A stretch of DNA of 64,000 nucleotides, taken from positions 1 through 64,000 of the forward strand of contig NZ_AJLF01000001.1 of assembly GCF_000258515.1 (NCBI RefSeq), written 5' to 3'. The DNA comes from Thermococcus zilligii AN1. Its GTDB lineage: Archaea > Methanobacteriota_B > Thermococci > Thermococcales > Thermococcaceae. Position numbers and translations under genes: made by a program. The stretch's first letter is position 1. Every line of letters starts with the position of its first letter. The notes beneath the pieces were generated by a model, which did not search any database, was not told where the DNA came from, and saw only the letters and a program-made list of their open reading frames with translations. Below are positions 24,803 through 32,061 of this stretch, one piece after another.

Positions 24803-26110
24803 ATGACCATGAGAAGGGTAGGCCTACTAGCCCTCAAGCTTATTATCTTCCTGCTACTGGTGTCCCCTCCGGCTTTGGGCTCTTCCATCCCAAGAATACT
24901 CGTAGTTTGCAGTGACGTAGAGGATGTTATGATGGCCAACTCAATGGACAGCTTTGCGGTTGATATTCTCTACCTGGGGAAGGATTTGCCTGACGACAGA
25001 GCCCTCCTCTCCAACCTTGAGTACCTTGCTCAATACGACGAGATCTGGATACCAGATTTGAACCTTCCGTGGACGTACGGTGGAAAACTCTCTCAAAATG
25101 AAATTGATGCCCTCAAACAGTACGCGGAGATTGGAGGTGTTCTTGTTCTTGGCCTCAACACCTACGTCCAGCACTGGAGTAGAGAGCTTGACGAGATCCT
25201 TGGGGTTAGCCTTCTGAGGATTAAATCCTCCGGAGACGTAGTTTACATTAACTACAGTGGGAAGCTCTACCCCTACAACACGAGCTTTCAGATTGCCGTG
25301 GTCAGGCCTGTGGGGGCAGATGTAATAGCAAGCTACAGCACAGGGGAGCCGGCCATTACCGAGGCACACTACGGTAAGGGTGTGGTGGTGCTGATGACGT
25401 TTAACCCTGTTAAGGCCGTTGTTGAACAGGACGAGAACTATGCCTCAATCTACAAGGACGTAGCAATGAAGGGACTCAACGGCAGGGCCTCAAAGCCCGG
25501 GCTTTCCACCGGAAAGGTAATAGAATTAAAAGTGAAAAGGCTCACCTTAAATCCAATCTTTATAGGCCTCATGGCCTTCGCCCTTCTGTTCCTCATGGCC
25601 TATCTCGGCTATCTCCCATGGGGCCTCACCCTTGCCATAGTGGCACTCACGTTTCCCGTTTCAATGCATACACAGCGAAAACTTCAGAAAAAGCTCACCG
25701 ATGTCCTGGAAGTTTTAGCGGGAGCAACCCTAAGGGAGCTCTCGGAAGAGCTGGGTGTTGAGCCAAAACGCCTGAAGTTTCCAGTAGCCGTGCTGAAGAT
25801 TTCGAGGAAGGCGGAAATTATAGACCTCTCTGAGTTCGGGGAGGGGGACGTTCTCGTAACCCTGAGGGGAAAGGAAATAGAGGGAGTGGCAGCCTGGGCA
25901 GCTGATAGGTATTCCAGGCTGATGGAGAAGGTTACCATGAACCCGGGCATTAGGGTTCTCGACCTGGCGAGGTCCCTTAACATGCCTCCCTACGACGTCC
26001 TCGAAACTTTGAAGCACCTCTCCAAACACGGTGTCGTGGAGCTCAGGAAGATAATGTTCGACTACGAAGTTTACCCGACCAAGGCTTTAGCCAGGTGGTT
26101 CGAGGTATGA
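24803..26110 (+). CDS. membrane-anchored HTH regulator with extracellular amidotransferase-like domain
   Basis: The protein has 435 residues. It has a signal peptide (about 1-26), an extracellular Rossmann-like domain (about 28-225; GGVLVLGLNTYVQHW near 112, GKGVVVLMTFNP near 190), two TM helices (about 250-285) and a cytoplasmic part (about 290-435) with two winged-helix regions (TLRELSEELGVEP; VLDLARSLNMPPYDVLETLKHLSKHGVVEL). This looks like a transmembrane one-component regulator with the sensor outside and DNA binding inside. A second protein of the same plan (27456-28619) and an enzyme with the same extracellular domain (32062-34503) are in the locus. The start may be ATG 24803 or 24809. 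Confidence 0.7.
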   Translation: MTMRRVGLLALKLIIFLLLVSPPALGSSIPRILVVCSDVEDVMMANSMDSFAVDILYLGKDLPDDRALLSNLEYLAQYDEIWIPDLNLPWTYGGKLSQNEIDALKQYAEIGGVLVLGLNTYVQHWSRELDEILGVSLLRIKSSGDVVYINYSGKLYPYNTSFQIAVVRPVGADVIASYSTGEPAITEAHYGKGVVVLMTFNPVKAVVEQDENYASIYKDVAMKGLNGRASKPGLSTGKVIELKVKRLTLNPIFIGLMAFALLFLMAYLGYLPWGLTLAIVALTFPVSMHTQRKLQKKLTDVLEVLAGATLRELSEELGVEPKRLKFPVAVLKISRKAEIIDLSEFGEGDVLVTLRGKEIEGVAAWAADRYSRLMEKVTMNPGIRVLDLARSLNMPPYDVLETLKHLSKHGVVELRKIMFDYEVYPTKALARWFEV

Positions 26111-27462
26111 GAAGAAAGATAGCCTCTTACCTCTCGGCGCTCATAATCTCCATGTATCTGGTCTACTTAGACTACACCATGCTCCAGTATGTTGCCTGGG
26201 AAACCTCGCGACGTCTTTTTCCGGGGATTGAACACTATCCGGTGTATTCTTTTGTCAGGTACCTCTTCTACCTCACGGGTGCCTTCGTGATAACGGCCTA
26301 TGCGACATACTTCATATTCTACATATATTTCCGCAGTTCCGAGGGGGCCACTAAATACCCACGTCTCTATCCTAAGGTTTCCATAGTTGTTCCCGCCTAC
26401 AACGAGGGAATGAACATAGAGCGCCTCCTTGAGAGCATTTATTACCAGGACTACCCCTTCAATCTCGTTGAGGTCATAGTTGTTGACGATGGAAGCCTCG
26501 ACGCGACGGCTGAGATAGCCTCCTCCTGGGGGGCAAAGGTAATTTCCCACGAGACGAACCTCGGAAAGGCAAGATCCCTTGAGGATGGCATAAAAGCGGC
26601 CACTGGAGATGTGATAGTCACGATGGACGCAGACTCGTACTTTGGCACGGGCTCGTCCCTGAGATACATCGTGGAAAGTCTTCACACCAAGCCTAACATC
26701 GGGGTATCAACCGGCGTAATTCGGATCGCTCCCATAAAGGGCAGCCTCCTGGAAAAGTTTCAAGAGATAGAGTTCCTCCATTCCTTTGAGGTTGGCAGGA
26801 GGGTTCAGTCCTACCTCGGGTGGCTCCTCGTTGTTCCCGGGGCCTTTTCGGCTTTCAAGTCCTACTTCCTCAAGAGGCTCCAAACAGTGCCGAAGGATAC
26901 GCTGGCGGAGGACTTTGACCTCGGTATGATAGCTTATAGAGCAGGGCTTGATTCGGTCTTTGAGCCAAATGCCATTATTTACACGTATCCGGAGACCAGC
27001 TGGAGGAGGGCTTACAGGCAGAGGCTCAGGTGGTACTATGGGGGTCTTCAGGTTATGGCCAAGCACAGGGACATGATACTCAACTGGAAATACGGTGAGA
27101 AGGGCTTCTTCCTCTTCGCCCACATTATACTTCTGGAGTACCTGCTTTCCTTCATACATGTGTTTGGCATGGTGTCCTTCCCCACGATGGTTCTTCTGCA
27201 ATACGTTTTCGATATCAGGGTACTCGATTTCACTTTACCTCCTACGGTCATGGCGTTTCTCTTTTTCCTTGTTTTTATCCTCCAGTACCTTCCGGGGGTT
27301 TTAATGAGCTCAATTGCAATGGCGATAGAGCACGGCCTGGCCAAGGCTTTCAGCTATCTCACCCCAATCCTTCTCTACTATACCCTCTACAACCCCCTGC
27401 TCTCGATAATAAAGGTTGATGCCACCTTACGGTACATGCGGGGGGTGGTCCAGGGATGGTGA
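26107..27462 (+). CDS. processive family-2 glycosyltransferase (polysaccharide synthase)
   Basis: The protein has 451 residues from ATG 26107, which overlaps the previous stop (ATGA). Two N-terminal TM helices precede a GT-A catalytic domain with VPAYNEG, VVDDGS, TMDAD, AEDFD and QRLRWYYGG (the QxxRW motif), then further TM helices (about 330-430). The DDG, DxD, ED and QxxRW set is typical of synthases of linear exported polysaccharides such as cellulose, hyaluronan or poly-N-acetylglucosamine. The sugar cannot be told from sequence. It is coupled to regulators on both sides. Confidence 0.88.
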   Translation: MRRKIASYLSALIISMYLVYLDYTMLQYVAWETSRRLFPGIEHYPVYSFVRYLFYLTGAFVITAYATYFIFYIYFRSSEGATKYPRLYPKVSIVVPAYNEGMNIERLLESIYYQDYPFNLVEVIVVDDGSLDATAEIASSWGAKVISHETNLGKARSLEDGIKAATGDVIVTMDADSYFGTGSSLRYIVESLHTKPNIGVSTGVIRIAPIKGSLLEKFQEIEFLHSFEVGRRVQSYLGWLLVVPGAFSAFKSYFLKRLQTVPKDTLAEDFDLGMIAYRAGLDSVFEPNAIIYTYPETSWRRAYRQRLRWYYGGLQVMAKHRDMILNWKYGEKGFFLFAHIILLEYLLSFIHVFGMVSFPTMVLLQYVFDIRVLDFTLPPTVMAFLFFLVFILQYLPGVLMSSIAMAIEHGLAKAFSYLTPILLYYTLYNPLLSIIKVDATLRYMRGVVQGW

Positions 27463-28619
27463 GAAAGTTGCTCGCCATGGCCTTTATCCTTGTCCTCGTC
27501 TTACCTCCTGTAACCGCGACGGCTATCTACCTATACTCAGATCAGGGGGATATGCCCCTCTACGAGGCCATCTCCGAGAAGGAAAAAGTTGCCCCCGGTG
27601 GGGATGGCGATATAGTCCTCGCCCTTGACCTCAACTACGGATTCCTAAACGAAAGCATGAGAGAAAAAGCCTTGGCTCTTTTGACGGAAGCAAAGGCCGG
27701 GAGGACTGTCATAGTTGGGCTTAACACCCTCAGGACGCTGGAAAATGGTAGGCCGGGAATATTAGGAGTTCTCGGTCTGACAATAAACTTCACGAAGACG
27801 GGCTTAGTTAAGATATCGCCAAACGATCACCTGAAGTTTACCCCCTTCACCTACGACTCAGATACATACGGCATAGCCCTCGTGGGTGGAAAGGCCAAAC
27901 CGGTGCTCCTCTCTGGGGATATCCCAGTGGTGAGCGAGCTGAGGGTCGGTAAGGGGAGGCTTGTGATCGTCGCCATAAACCCAAGCGCCCTCTATCTTGA
28001 TACAAAAAACCCAGCAGTTGCGGAGTTCGTGGTGGCCATAATAAGACACTACAAAGGCGGCGTCCCCCTCACGAGTGTGGCAATCGGGGCGTTGGCTTCC
28101 GCGGGGGTGGTTGCCTACGCGCTCAACTCCCACAATCCCCGCATCCAGAGGTTCCGGGAGTTTTTGGTGGGTCTTGTCCTGGCATTGGGTGCCTACATGC
28201 TCCCCGCGAGGGAAATCCTTAAGAACGAGGTGAGGAGGGGCATCTACGAGTACGTAAAAGCAAAGGGATACACAACCGTAAACGACGTCGCATCGATGTT
28301 CTCAATCTCGAGAACCAATGCCAAGTGGCACCTCTCTGTACTCAAGAGGTCCGGTTATGTGGACGAGACGGAAGTTGGCAACACGGTGATCTTCTATCCC
28401 GCAGGAAAAAGAAGAGAGGCAATAAAAGCGTTCCTCCTTGAGAACAGAACGAGAAGGGAAATTCTGAAAATGGTTAAGGAGGGAAAGTCCCTCAGCGAAA
28501 TCTCCAGAGTTCTCGGGCTCAGCAAGTCCACCGTCCACTACAACCTTAGCATACTTGAGAAGCACGGCCTCATAAGGCCAAGGGGGGACGGGAGCTATGA
28601 AGTTGCCGAAGATACCTGA
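27456..28619 (+). CDS. second membrane-anchored HTH regulator
   Basis: The protein has 387 residues and overlaps the synthase gene by seven bases. The order is a signal peptide (about 1-22), an extracellular Rossmann-like domain (about 25-200; VIVGLNTLRTL, GKGRLVIVAINP), two TM helices (about 205-252) and two helix-turn-helix domains: one ArsR-like (about 262-320; VNDVASMFSISRTNAKWHL) and one at about 335-380 (SEISRVLGLSKSTVHYNL). It has the same plan as the protein at 24803-26110. It probably senses something at the cell surface and regulates this locus. Confidence 0.7.
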   Translation: MVRKLLAMAFILVLVLPPVTATAIYLYSDQGDMPLYEAISEKEKVAPGGDGDIVLALDLNYGFLNESMREKALALLTEAKAGRTVIVGLNTLRTLENGRPGILGVLGLTINFTKTGLVKISPNDHLKFTPFTYDSDTYGIALVGGKAKPVLLSGDIPVVSELRVGKGRLVIVAINPSALYLDTKNPAVAEFVVAIIRHYKGGVPLTSVAIGALASAGVVAYALNSHNPRIQRFREFLVGLVLALGAYMLPAREILKNEVRRGIYEYVKAKGYTTVNDVASMFSISRTNAKWHLSVLKRSGYVDETEVGNTVIFYPAGKRREAIKAFLLENRTRREILKMVKEGKSLSEISRVLGLSKSTVHYNLSILEKHGLIRPRGDGSYEVAEDT

Positions 28620-29085
28620 GCTCGCTATATTTGTAGGCTTCCTCATAGTTTCAACCGTTGTTGTCATGGTTCTGGGCGTCAAGTACGGAGGCCCTCTGAT
28701 AAAGGTTGAAGCCGCCAACATACACAGCCTCCTTTCAATGGTTGGAATAGAAAACGCCCTCGTCGGGAACATGATATATCTGCCCGGCGAGAGGATGACC
28801 TTCGAGATAACGTGGGAGTGCAGCGGGATGTTCAGTATACTCCTCTACACCGTGGTCTACTTCGCTATCCCGAAGCTCAGGAGGCGTCTCTGGGAATACC
28901 TCATCGGCGTGTCAGTAATATATCTCCTGAACCTCGGCAGGATTTTTCTGGCCATATACGCATACCACACCTTTGGGGAGGGGGCCTTCTCGCTGCTCCA
29001 TTACACCATAGGGCCGCTCCTCATGTTCACGGTGGTTGTCCTTCTCCTCGCGAGCGCGTTTGTGAAGAGCCTTCGTCCAAATTGA
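28597..29085 (+). CDS. archaeosortase (exosortase-family membrane transpeptidase)
   Basis: The protein has 162 residues with about four or five TM helices. The catalytic triad of the family is visible: Cys in WECSGM (about 70), Arg in NLGRIF (about 112) and His in LLHYTIGP (about 131). Archaeosortases cleave C-terminal sorting signals and are thought to attach the protein to a lipid. It overlaps the preceding gene by 23 bases and closes the first operon. A likely substrate is the secreted protein at 31293-32048, which ends in a PEF-like tail. It is short for the superfamily, though small dedicated forms exist. Confidence 0.82.
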   Translation: MKLPKIPELAIFVGFLIVSTVVVMVLGVKYGGPLIKVEAANIHSLLSMVGIENALVGNMIYLPGERMTFEITWECSGMFSILLYTVVYFAIPKLRRRLWEYLIGVSVIYLLNLGRIFLAIYAYHTFGEGAFSLLHYTIGPLLMFTVVVLLLASAFVKSLRPN

Positions 29086-29138
29086 TTGGGACAGGTGAAA
29101 CGGCACCGCTAAATTTATAAGGTCAACCTAACATAAGT

Positions 29139-29170
29139 CGTTCGAAAATCTGGCTAAAGTTTATTTAAAG
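29139..29170 (+). promoter_or_regulatory. extended promoter element, copy 2 of 3
   Basis: CGTTCGA, a 4-base spacer, CTGGCTAAAG and TTTATTTAAAG; nearly identical to copies at 24751 and 31229. A second TATA-like stretch (AAATTTATAAGG) lies at 29111-29122. Confidence 0.65.
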
Positions 29171-29185
29171 TCGAATACACTAATT

Positions 29186-29227
29186 ATGACCAGGAACAAT
29201 CTCTTAGGAGAGATCGTACGGAGGTGA
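29186..29227 (+). CDS. possible leaderless upstream ORF (13 aa)
   Basis: An ATG at 29186 lies about where transcription from the element at 29139-29170 should start. It opens a 13-codon frame (MTRNNLLGEIVRR) whose TGA is embedded in the ribosome binding site (GGAGGTGA) of the next gene. It could act as a coupling or regulatory leader peptide. Conservation is unknown. Confidence 0.35.
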   Translation: MTRNNLLGEIVRR

Positions 29228-29232
29228 GTGAA

Positions 29233-29547
29233 ATGGAGACAGTTGCAAATTCCTATGGTTGGAATAGCGGGCCGATATTAGCACCAGAAGCGTTCGAGGC
29301 AATATACTCATTGTGGGGAGAGATCGTCGAGGGGTCACAACTGGCTGTGCCGCATCTCGTCGGCAGGGCAAGGATCCTGAACGGGGTGGTCTCCCCGATC
29401 GAGATGGACGTGGTTCTTCACACAGAAGAGAGACCCCTTATTTTCAGAGAGGGGAACGAGATAAGCTTCATCGTCCCAGTTGAGCCAAGGAACGGCCCGG
29501 AAGGGATATACCTTAAGCTTCTACACGCTCTGGGGGAGCAGACATGA
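29233..29547 (+). CDS. protein of unknown function, first gene of the ODP operon
   Basis: The protein has 104 residues from ATG 29233, which follows GGAGGTGAGTGAA. It has no signal peptide or TM segment. Helical (LAPEAFEAIYSLWGEIVEG) and beta (RILNGVVSPIEMDVVLHTE) stretches alternate. I do not recognise the family. It overlaps the next gene by four bases (ATGA), so their products probably work together. Confidence 0.6.
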   Translation: METVANSYGWNSGPILAPEAFEAIYSLWGEIVEGSQLAVPHLVGRARILNGVVSPIEMDVVLHTEERPLIFREGNEISFIVPVEPRNGPEGIYLKLLHALGEQT

Positions 29548-30350
29548 AGAGAAAAAACACCGCTGTGGAGATAGCCGCCCCAAAGGAAGCGGTTGAAGCT
29601 GTTCTCAACGACGCTCCCTCATTCATAACTAACTGGCCTTACGTGGTAAGGGTGAGCATGAAGGACGGCCTGAAGGCAGAGATAGCGATGCCCCGTTTCG
29701 TCTTCAAGTTCAGAGACGTTTATCGCTTTGAACATCATGCCGACTATAACAGCCACATATACGACGGAACAGGCGAGACGGGACAGATCTCCCTCGTGGT
29801 CACGCTGAAGGAGTGGCGGAAGAACACGGGCGCAGTCCTCGAGCTCTCTTACCAGGGGAAGGGAGAGTTTTGGCTCGGGAAGACCCTCCAGGACTTCGTT
29901 GAGAAAATAGGGTCAGTCCTCAGGGAAATGGCCGAGAACCGGCCGGTTCAGGAGCAGATTCGGGTTCCAGCGAATACCAAGGAGAACATGGCGGCAAGTG
30001 TGGACTTCTCGGACCCAATGAGCGTCGCGAGCTTCCTCTCCAAATCAAGAATGGTTCACAGTGGGCTTCACGTCATTAGTGAAAAGGGCCTCTTCGATCT
30101 CATAAGCGGACTCAGGGCCACGATACAGGATAGAATCCTGTACATTTCCGGAATAACCAGCGACGGAAGTAGTTCCTTTAAGGTTCTCCTCGACGGGAGC
30201 AGAATACTGGCGATAGAGCACAGAACTTCAGAAGGCGTGGAGGTCGTGAAGGTAGAGAACGATGAGGGCTCGAGAAAGGCCCTTGAAATAGCTTCCAGAA
30301 TACGGGGAACTTATATGGTGAACGTGTGGGTTCCAATAGGGGGTGTTTGA
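29544..30350 (+). CDS. SRPBCC-like (START/Bet v1 fold) domain protein
   Basis: The protein has 268 residues. Residues 1-135 look like a START/SRPBCC ligand-binding fold (AVEIAAPKEAVEAVLND at the start, long beta strands, and a final helix QDFVEKIGSVLREMAE). After a linker, about 150-268 form a second small alpha/beta domain of unknown family. It is cytoplasmic. The middle position between an unknown protein and a metallo-beta-lactamase-fold protein suggests a sensor or carrier function, but no ligand can be named. Confidence 0.5.
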   Translation: MKRKNTAVEIAAPKEAVEAVLNDAPSFITNWPYVVRVSMKDGLKAEIAMPRFVFKFRDVYRFEHHADYNSHIYDGTGETGQISLVVTLKEWRKNTGAVLELSYQGKGEFWLGKTLQDFVEKIGSVLREMAENRPVQEQIRVPANTKENMAASVDFSDPMSVASFLSKSRMVHSGLHVISEKGLFDLISGLRATIQDRILYISGITSDGSSSFKVLLDGSRILAIEHRTSEGVEVVKVENDEGSRKALEIASRIRGTYMVNVWVPIGGV

Positions 30351-31124
30351 ATGATAAAGAATATGAACAGCTATCCCCTGTACGATGATGGCGAACACAA
30401 GGTTTACTGGCTTGGTATAGAGGAAGCCGAGGACGAGAGGGGGATTCTCACCAACCAGTACCTCGTCGTTGATGGTAGTGAGGCAGCTATAATCGAGCCA
30501 GGGGGCTTTTTTGTCTTCTCCAGGGTTCTTAAAAACGTCTCATCGATAGTGCCGCCGACCCGGATAAAGTACCTCATGTACTCCCACCAGGATCCGGACG
30601 TCATAGCAGGTCTAAATCTCTGGTTCGAGTACGCTCCGCTGGCGAAGTTCGTCATCTCGGAGCTCTGGGTTCGCTTTCTCCCGCACCTTGCAGTTCTTAG
30701 CGCGGGGAGAACGATAGGCATTCCTGACAGGGGCTCGGATTTCAAGCTTGGAAACTCAACGATAAAGGCCGTCCCAAGCCACTACCTCCACAGTCCGGGA
30801 AATTTCTCGTTCTACGACGAGAAGAGTGGGATACTGTTCAGCGGTGACATAGGGGCCGCAGCCTTCCCGAAGGGCGAGTGGTACCTCTTTGTGGAGGACT
30901 TTGATGAGCATGCCAAACACATGGAGGGCTTTCACAAGCGCTACATGAGCTCTACGAAGGCTTTGCGGGCGTGGGTCAGACAGGTGAGGAGGCTGAACCC
31001 GAGGACCATAGCGCCGCAGCACGGGGCTATCTTCAGTGACGAGAACGTTGGAAAGTTCCTTGACTGGCTGGAAGGCCTTGAGGTCGGGATAGACGTTTTT
31101 GAGGGTGAGTTCTACAGGGATTGA
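30351..31124 (+). CDS. metallo-beta-lactamase-fold diiron protein of the ODP/flavodiiron type
   Basis: The protein has 257 residues without the flavodoxin domain of full flavodiiron proteins. The order of metal-ligand motifs is SHQDPDV (about 83), PSHYLHSPGN (about 143), FSGDIGAA (about 163) and PQHGA (about 223). The HQDPD form is typical of the ODP (oxygen-binding diiron) family, which in bacteria includes O2 sensors linked to signalling. It could reduce or sense O2 in this anaerobe. The adjacent SRPBCC-like and unknown proteins share its operon and promoter element. Confidence 0.8.
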   Translation: MIKNMNSYPLYDDGEHKVYWLGIEEAEDERGILTNQYLVVDGSEAAIIEPGGFFVFSRVLKNVSSIVPPTRIKYLMYSHQDPDVIAGLNLWFEYAPLAKFVISELWVRFLPHLAVLSAGRTIGIPDRGSDFKLGNSTIKAVPSHYLHSPGNFSFYDEKSGILFSGDIGAAAFPKGEWYLFVEDFDEHAKHMEGFHKRYMSSTKALRAWVRQVRRLNPRTIAPQHGAIFSDENVGKFLDWLEGLEVGIDVFEGEFYRD

Positions 31125-31228
31125 ATTTCATCCCCTCCTATTAATTTTCCTCTCAGAAGGTTCGACAGATTTGGGGGCAAACTGGACGATTTTGGGGAGA
31201 AATGGTTATAAGTTGCTCGACCTTAAAC

Positions 31229-31260
31229 CGTTCGAAGGTCTGACTAAAGGTTATTTAAAG
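31229..31260 (+). promoter_or_regulatory. extended promoter element, copy 3 of 3
   Basis: CGTTCGA, a 4-base spacer, CTGACTAAAG and GTTATTTAAAG, matching copies at 24751 and 29139. It drives the secreted-protein gene at 31293. Confidence 0.65.
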
Positions 31261-31292
31261 TCAAACATGTATTGATAATTGAGGTGAGGGAT

Positions 31293-32048
31293 ATGGTCGG
31301 TGTTGCGAGAATGAGGGTTGCGGTTCCCCTCATAGCCCTTGCGCTCCTCCTCACGGGGTTAGGCAACGTTAGCAGTGCTGAAATGAGCGGCAAGGTGCTC
31401 CATGTGTGGGACCACAGCCTGGAGAGTTCTTATACTGTATTCCGACAGGTCAACTCCAGTGAGTACCCCCTTAGCGTCCAGTGGGATGCCTACGCCTTCA
31501 ACTACACCCAGGGGACGCAGTATGTGGCTATCATGGCCCTTCTGGATAGAAATGGATACGCCTGGGGATTCTTCTGGAAGAACGGGACTGTGGCTATTTT
31601 TTCAGGCACGAGTGACCCCTCAGGCAGTACCCCGGTTTATACAACAAGCGATGGCTCGTCTTCACACACATACAGGATTGAAGTCGTTTACAACAGACGG
31701 GGAGGAATAAGCGGGTTGAAATACTACATAGACGGCCAACTGGTATATAGCCAATCTAAGAGCACTCCAACGAGCGTAAGCTACATTGGGGCAGGGGGGA
31801 TATTCACTGGGGGAAAACAGTTCGATCTGGTTATAGACAACGTTGTCTACACCTATGCGCAAGGGAACCTCAACAATAGTAATACTGTGCGTGAAGACTT
31901 CGAAGACGGCGAAGACAACTTCTTTACATGGGAGCTTGTTGGCACCAATGACGGCAAAAGTGGGGCAGAGATTGTCGATTCCACCCAGGTCCCCGAGTTC
32001 CCGTTCCTAAAACCCCTCTTTGACTACCTCTCCTCGATAATCGGGTGA
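31293..32048 (+). CDS. secreted beta-sandwich protein with PEF-like C-terminal tail
   Basis: The protein has 251 residues from ATG 31293, behind GAGGTGAGGGAT. It has a signal peptide (about 1-29), then a beta-rich domain (about 32-210) resembling the laminin-G/concanavalin type (GLKYYIDGQLVYS...FDLVIDNVVYTY). The C-terminus reads VPEFPFLKPLFDYLSSIIG. VPEFP recalls the PEF-CTERM signal recognised by archaeosortases, but the hydrophobic part is short and there is no terminal Arg/Lys cluster. It lies 2.2 kb from an archaeosortase gene and shares a promoter element with that operon, so it is a good candidate substrate. Confidence 0.65.
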   Translation: MVGVARMRVAVPLIALALLLTGLGNVSSAEMSGKVLHVWDHSLESSYTVFRQVNSSEYPLSVQWDAYAFNYTQGTQYVAIMALLDRNGYAWGFFWKNGTVAIFSGTSDPSGSTPVYTTSDGSSSHTYRIEVVYNRRGGISGLKYYIDGQLVYSQSKSTPTSVSYIGAGGIFTGGKQFDLVIDNVVYTYAQGNLNNSNTVREDFEDGEDNFFTWELVGTNDGKSGAEIVDSTQVPEFPFLKPLFDYLSSIIG

Positions 32049-32061
32049 AACAGGTGAGGAC

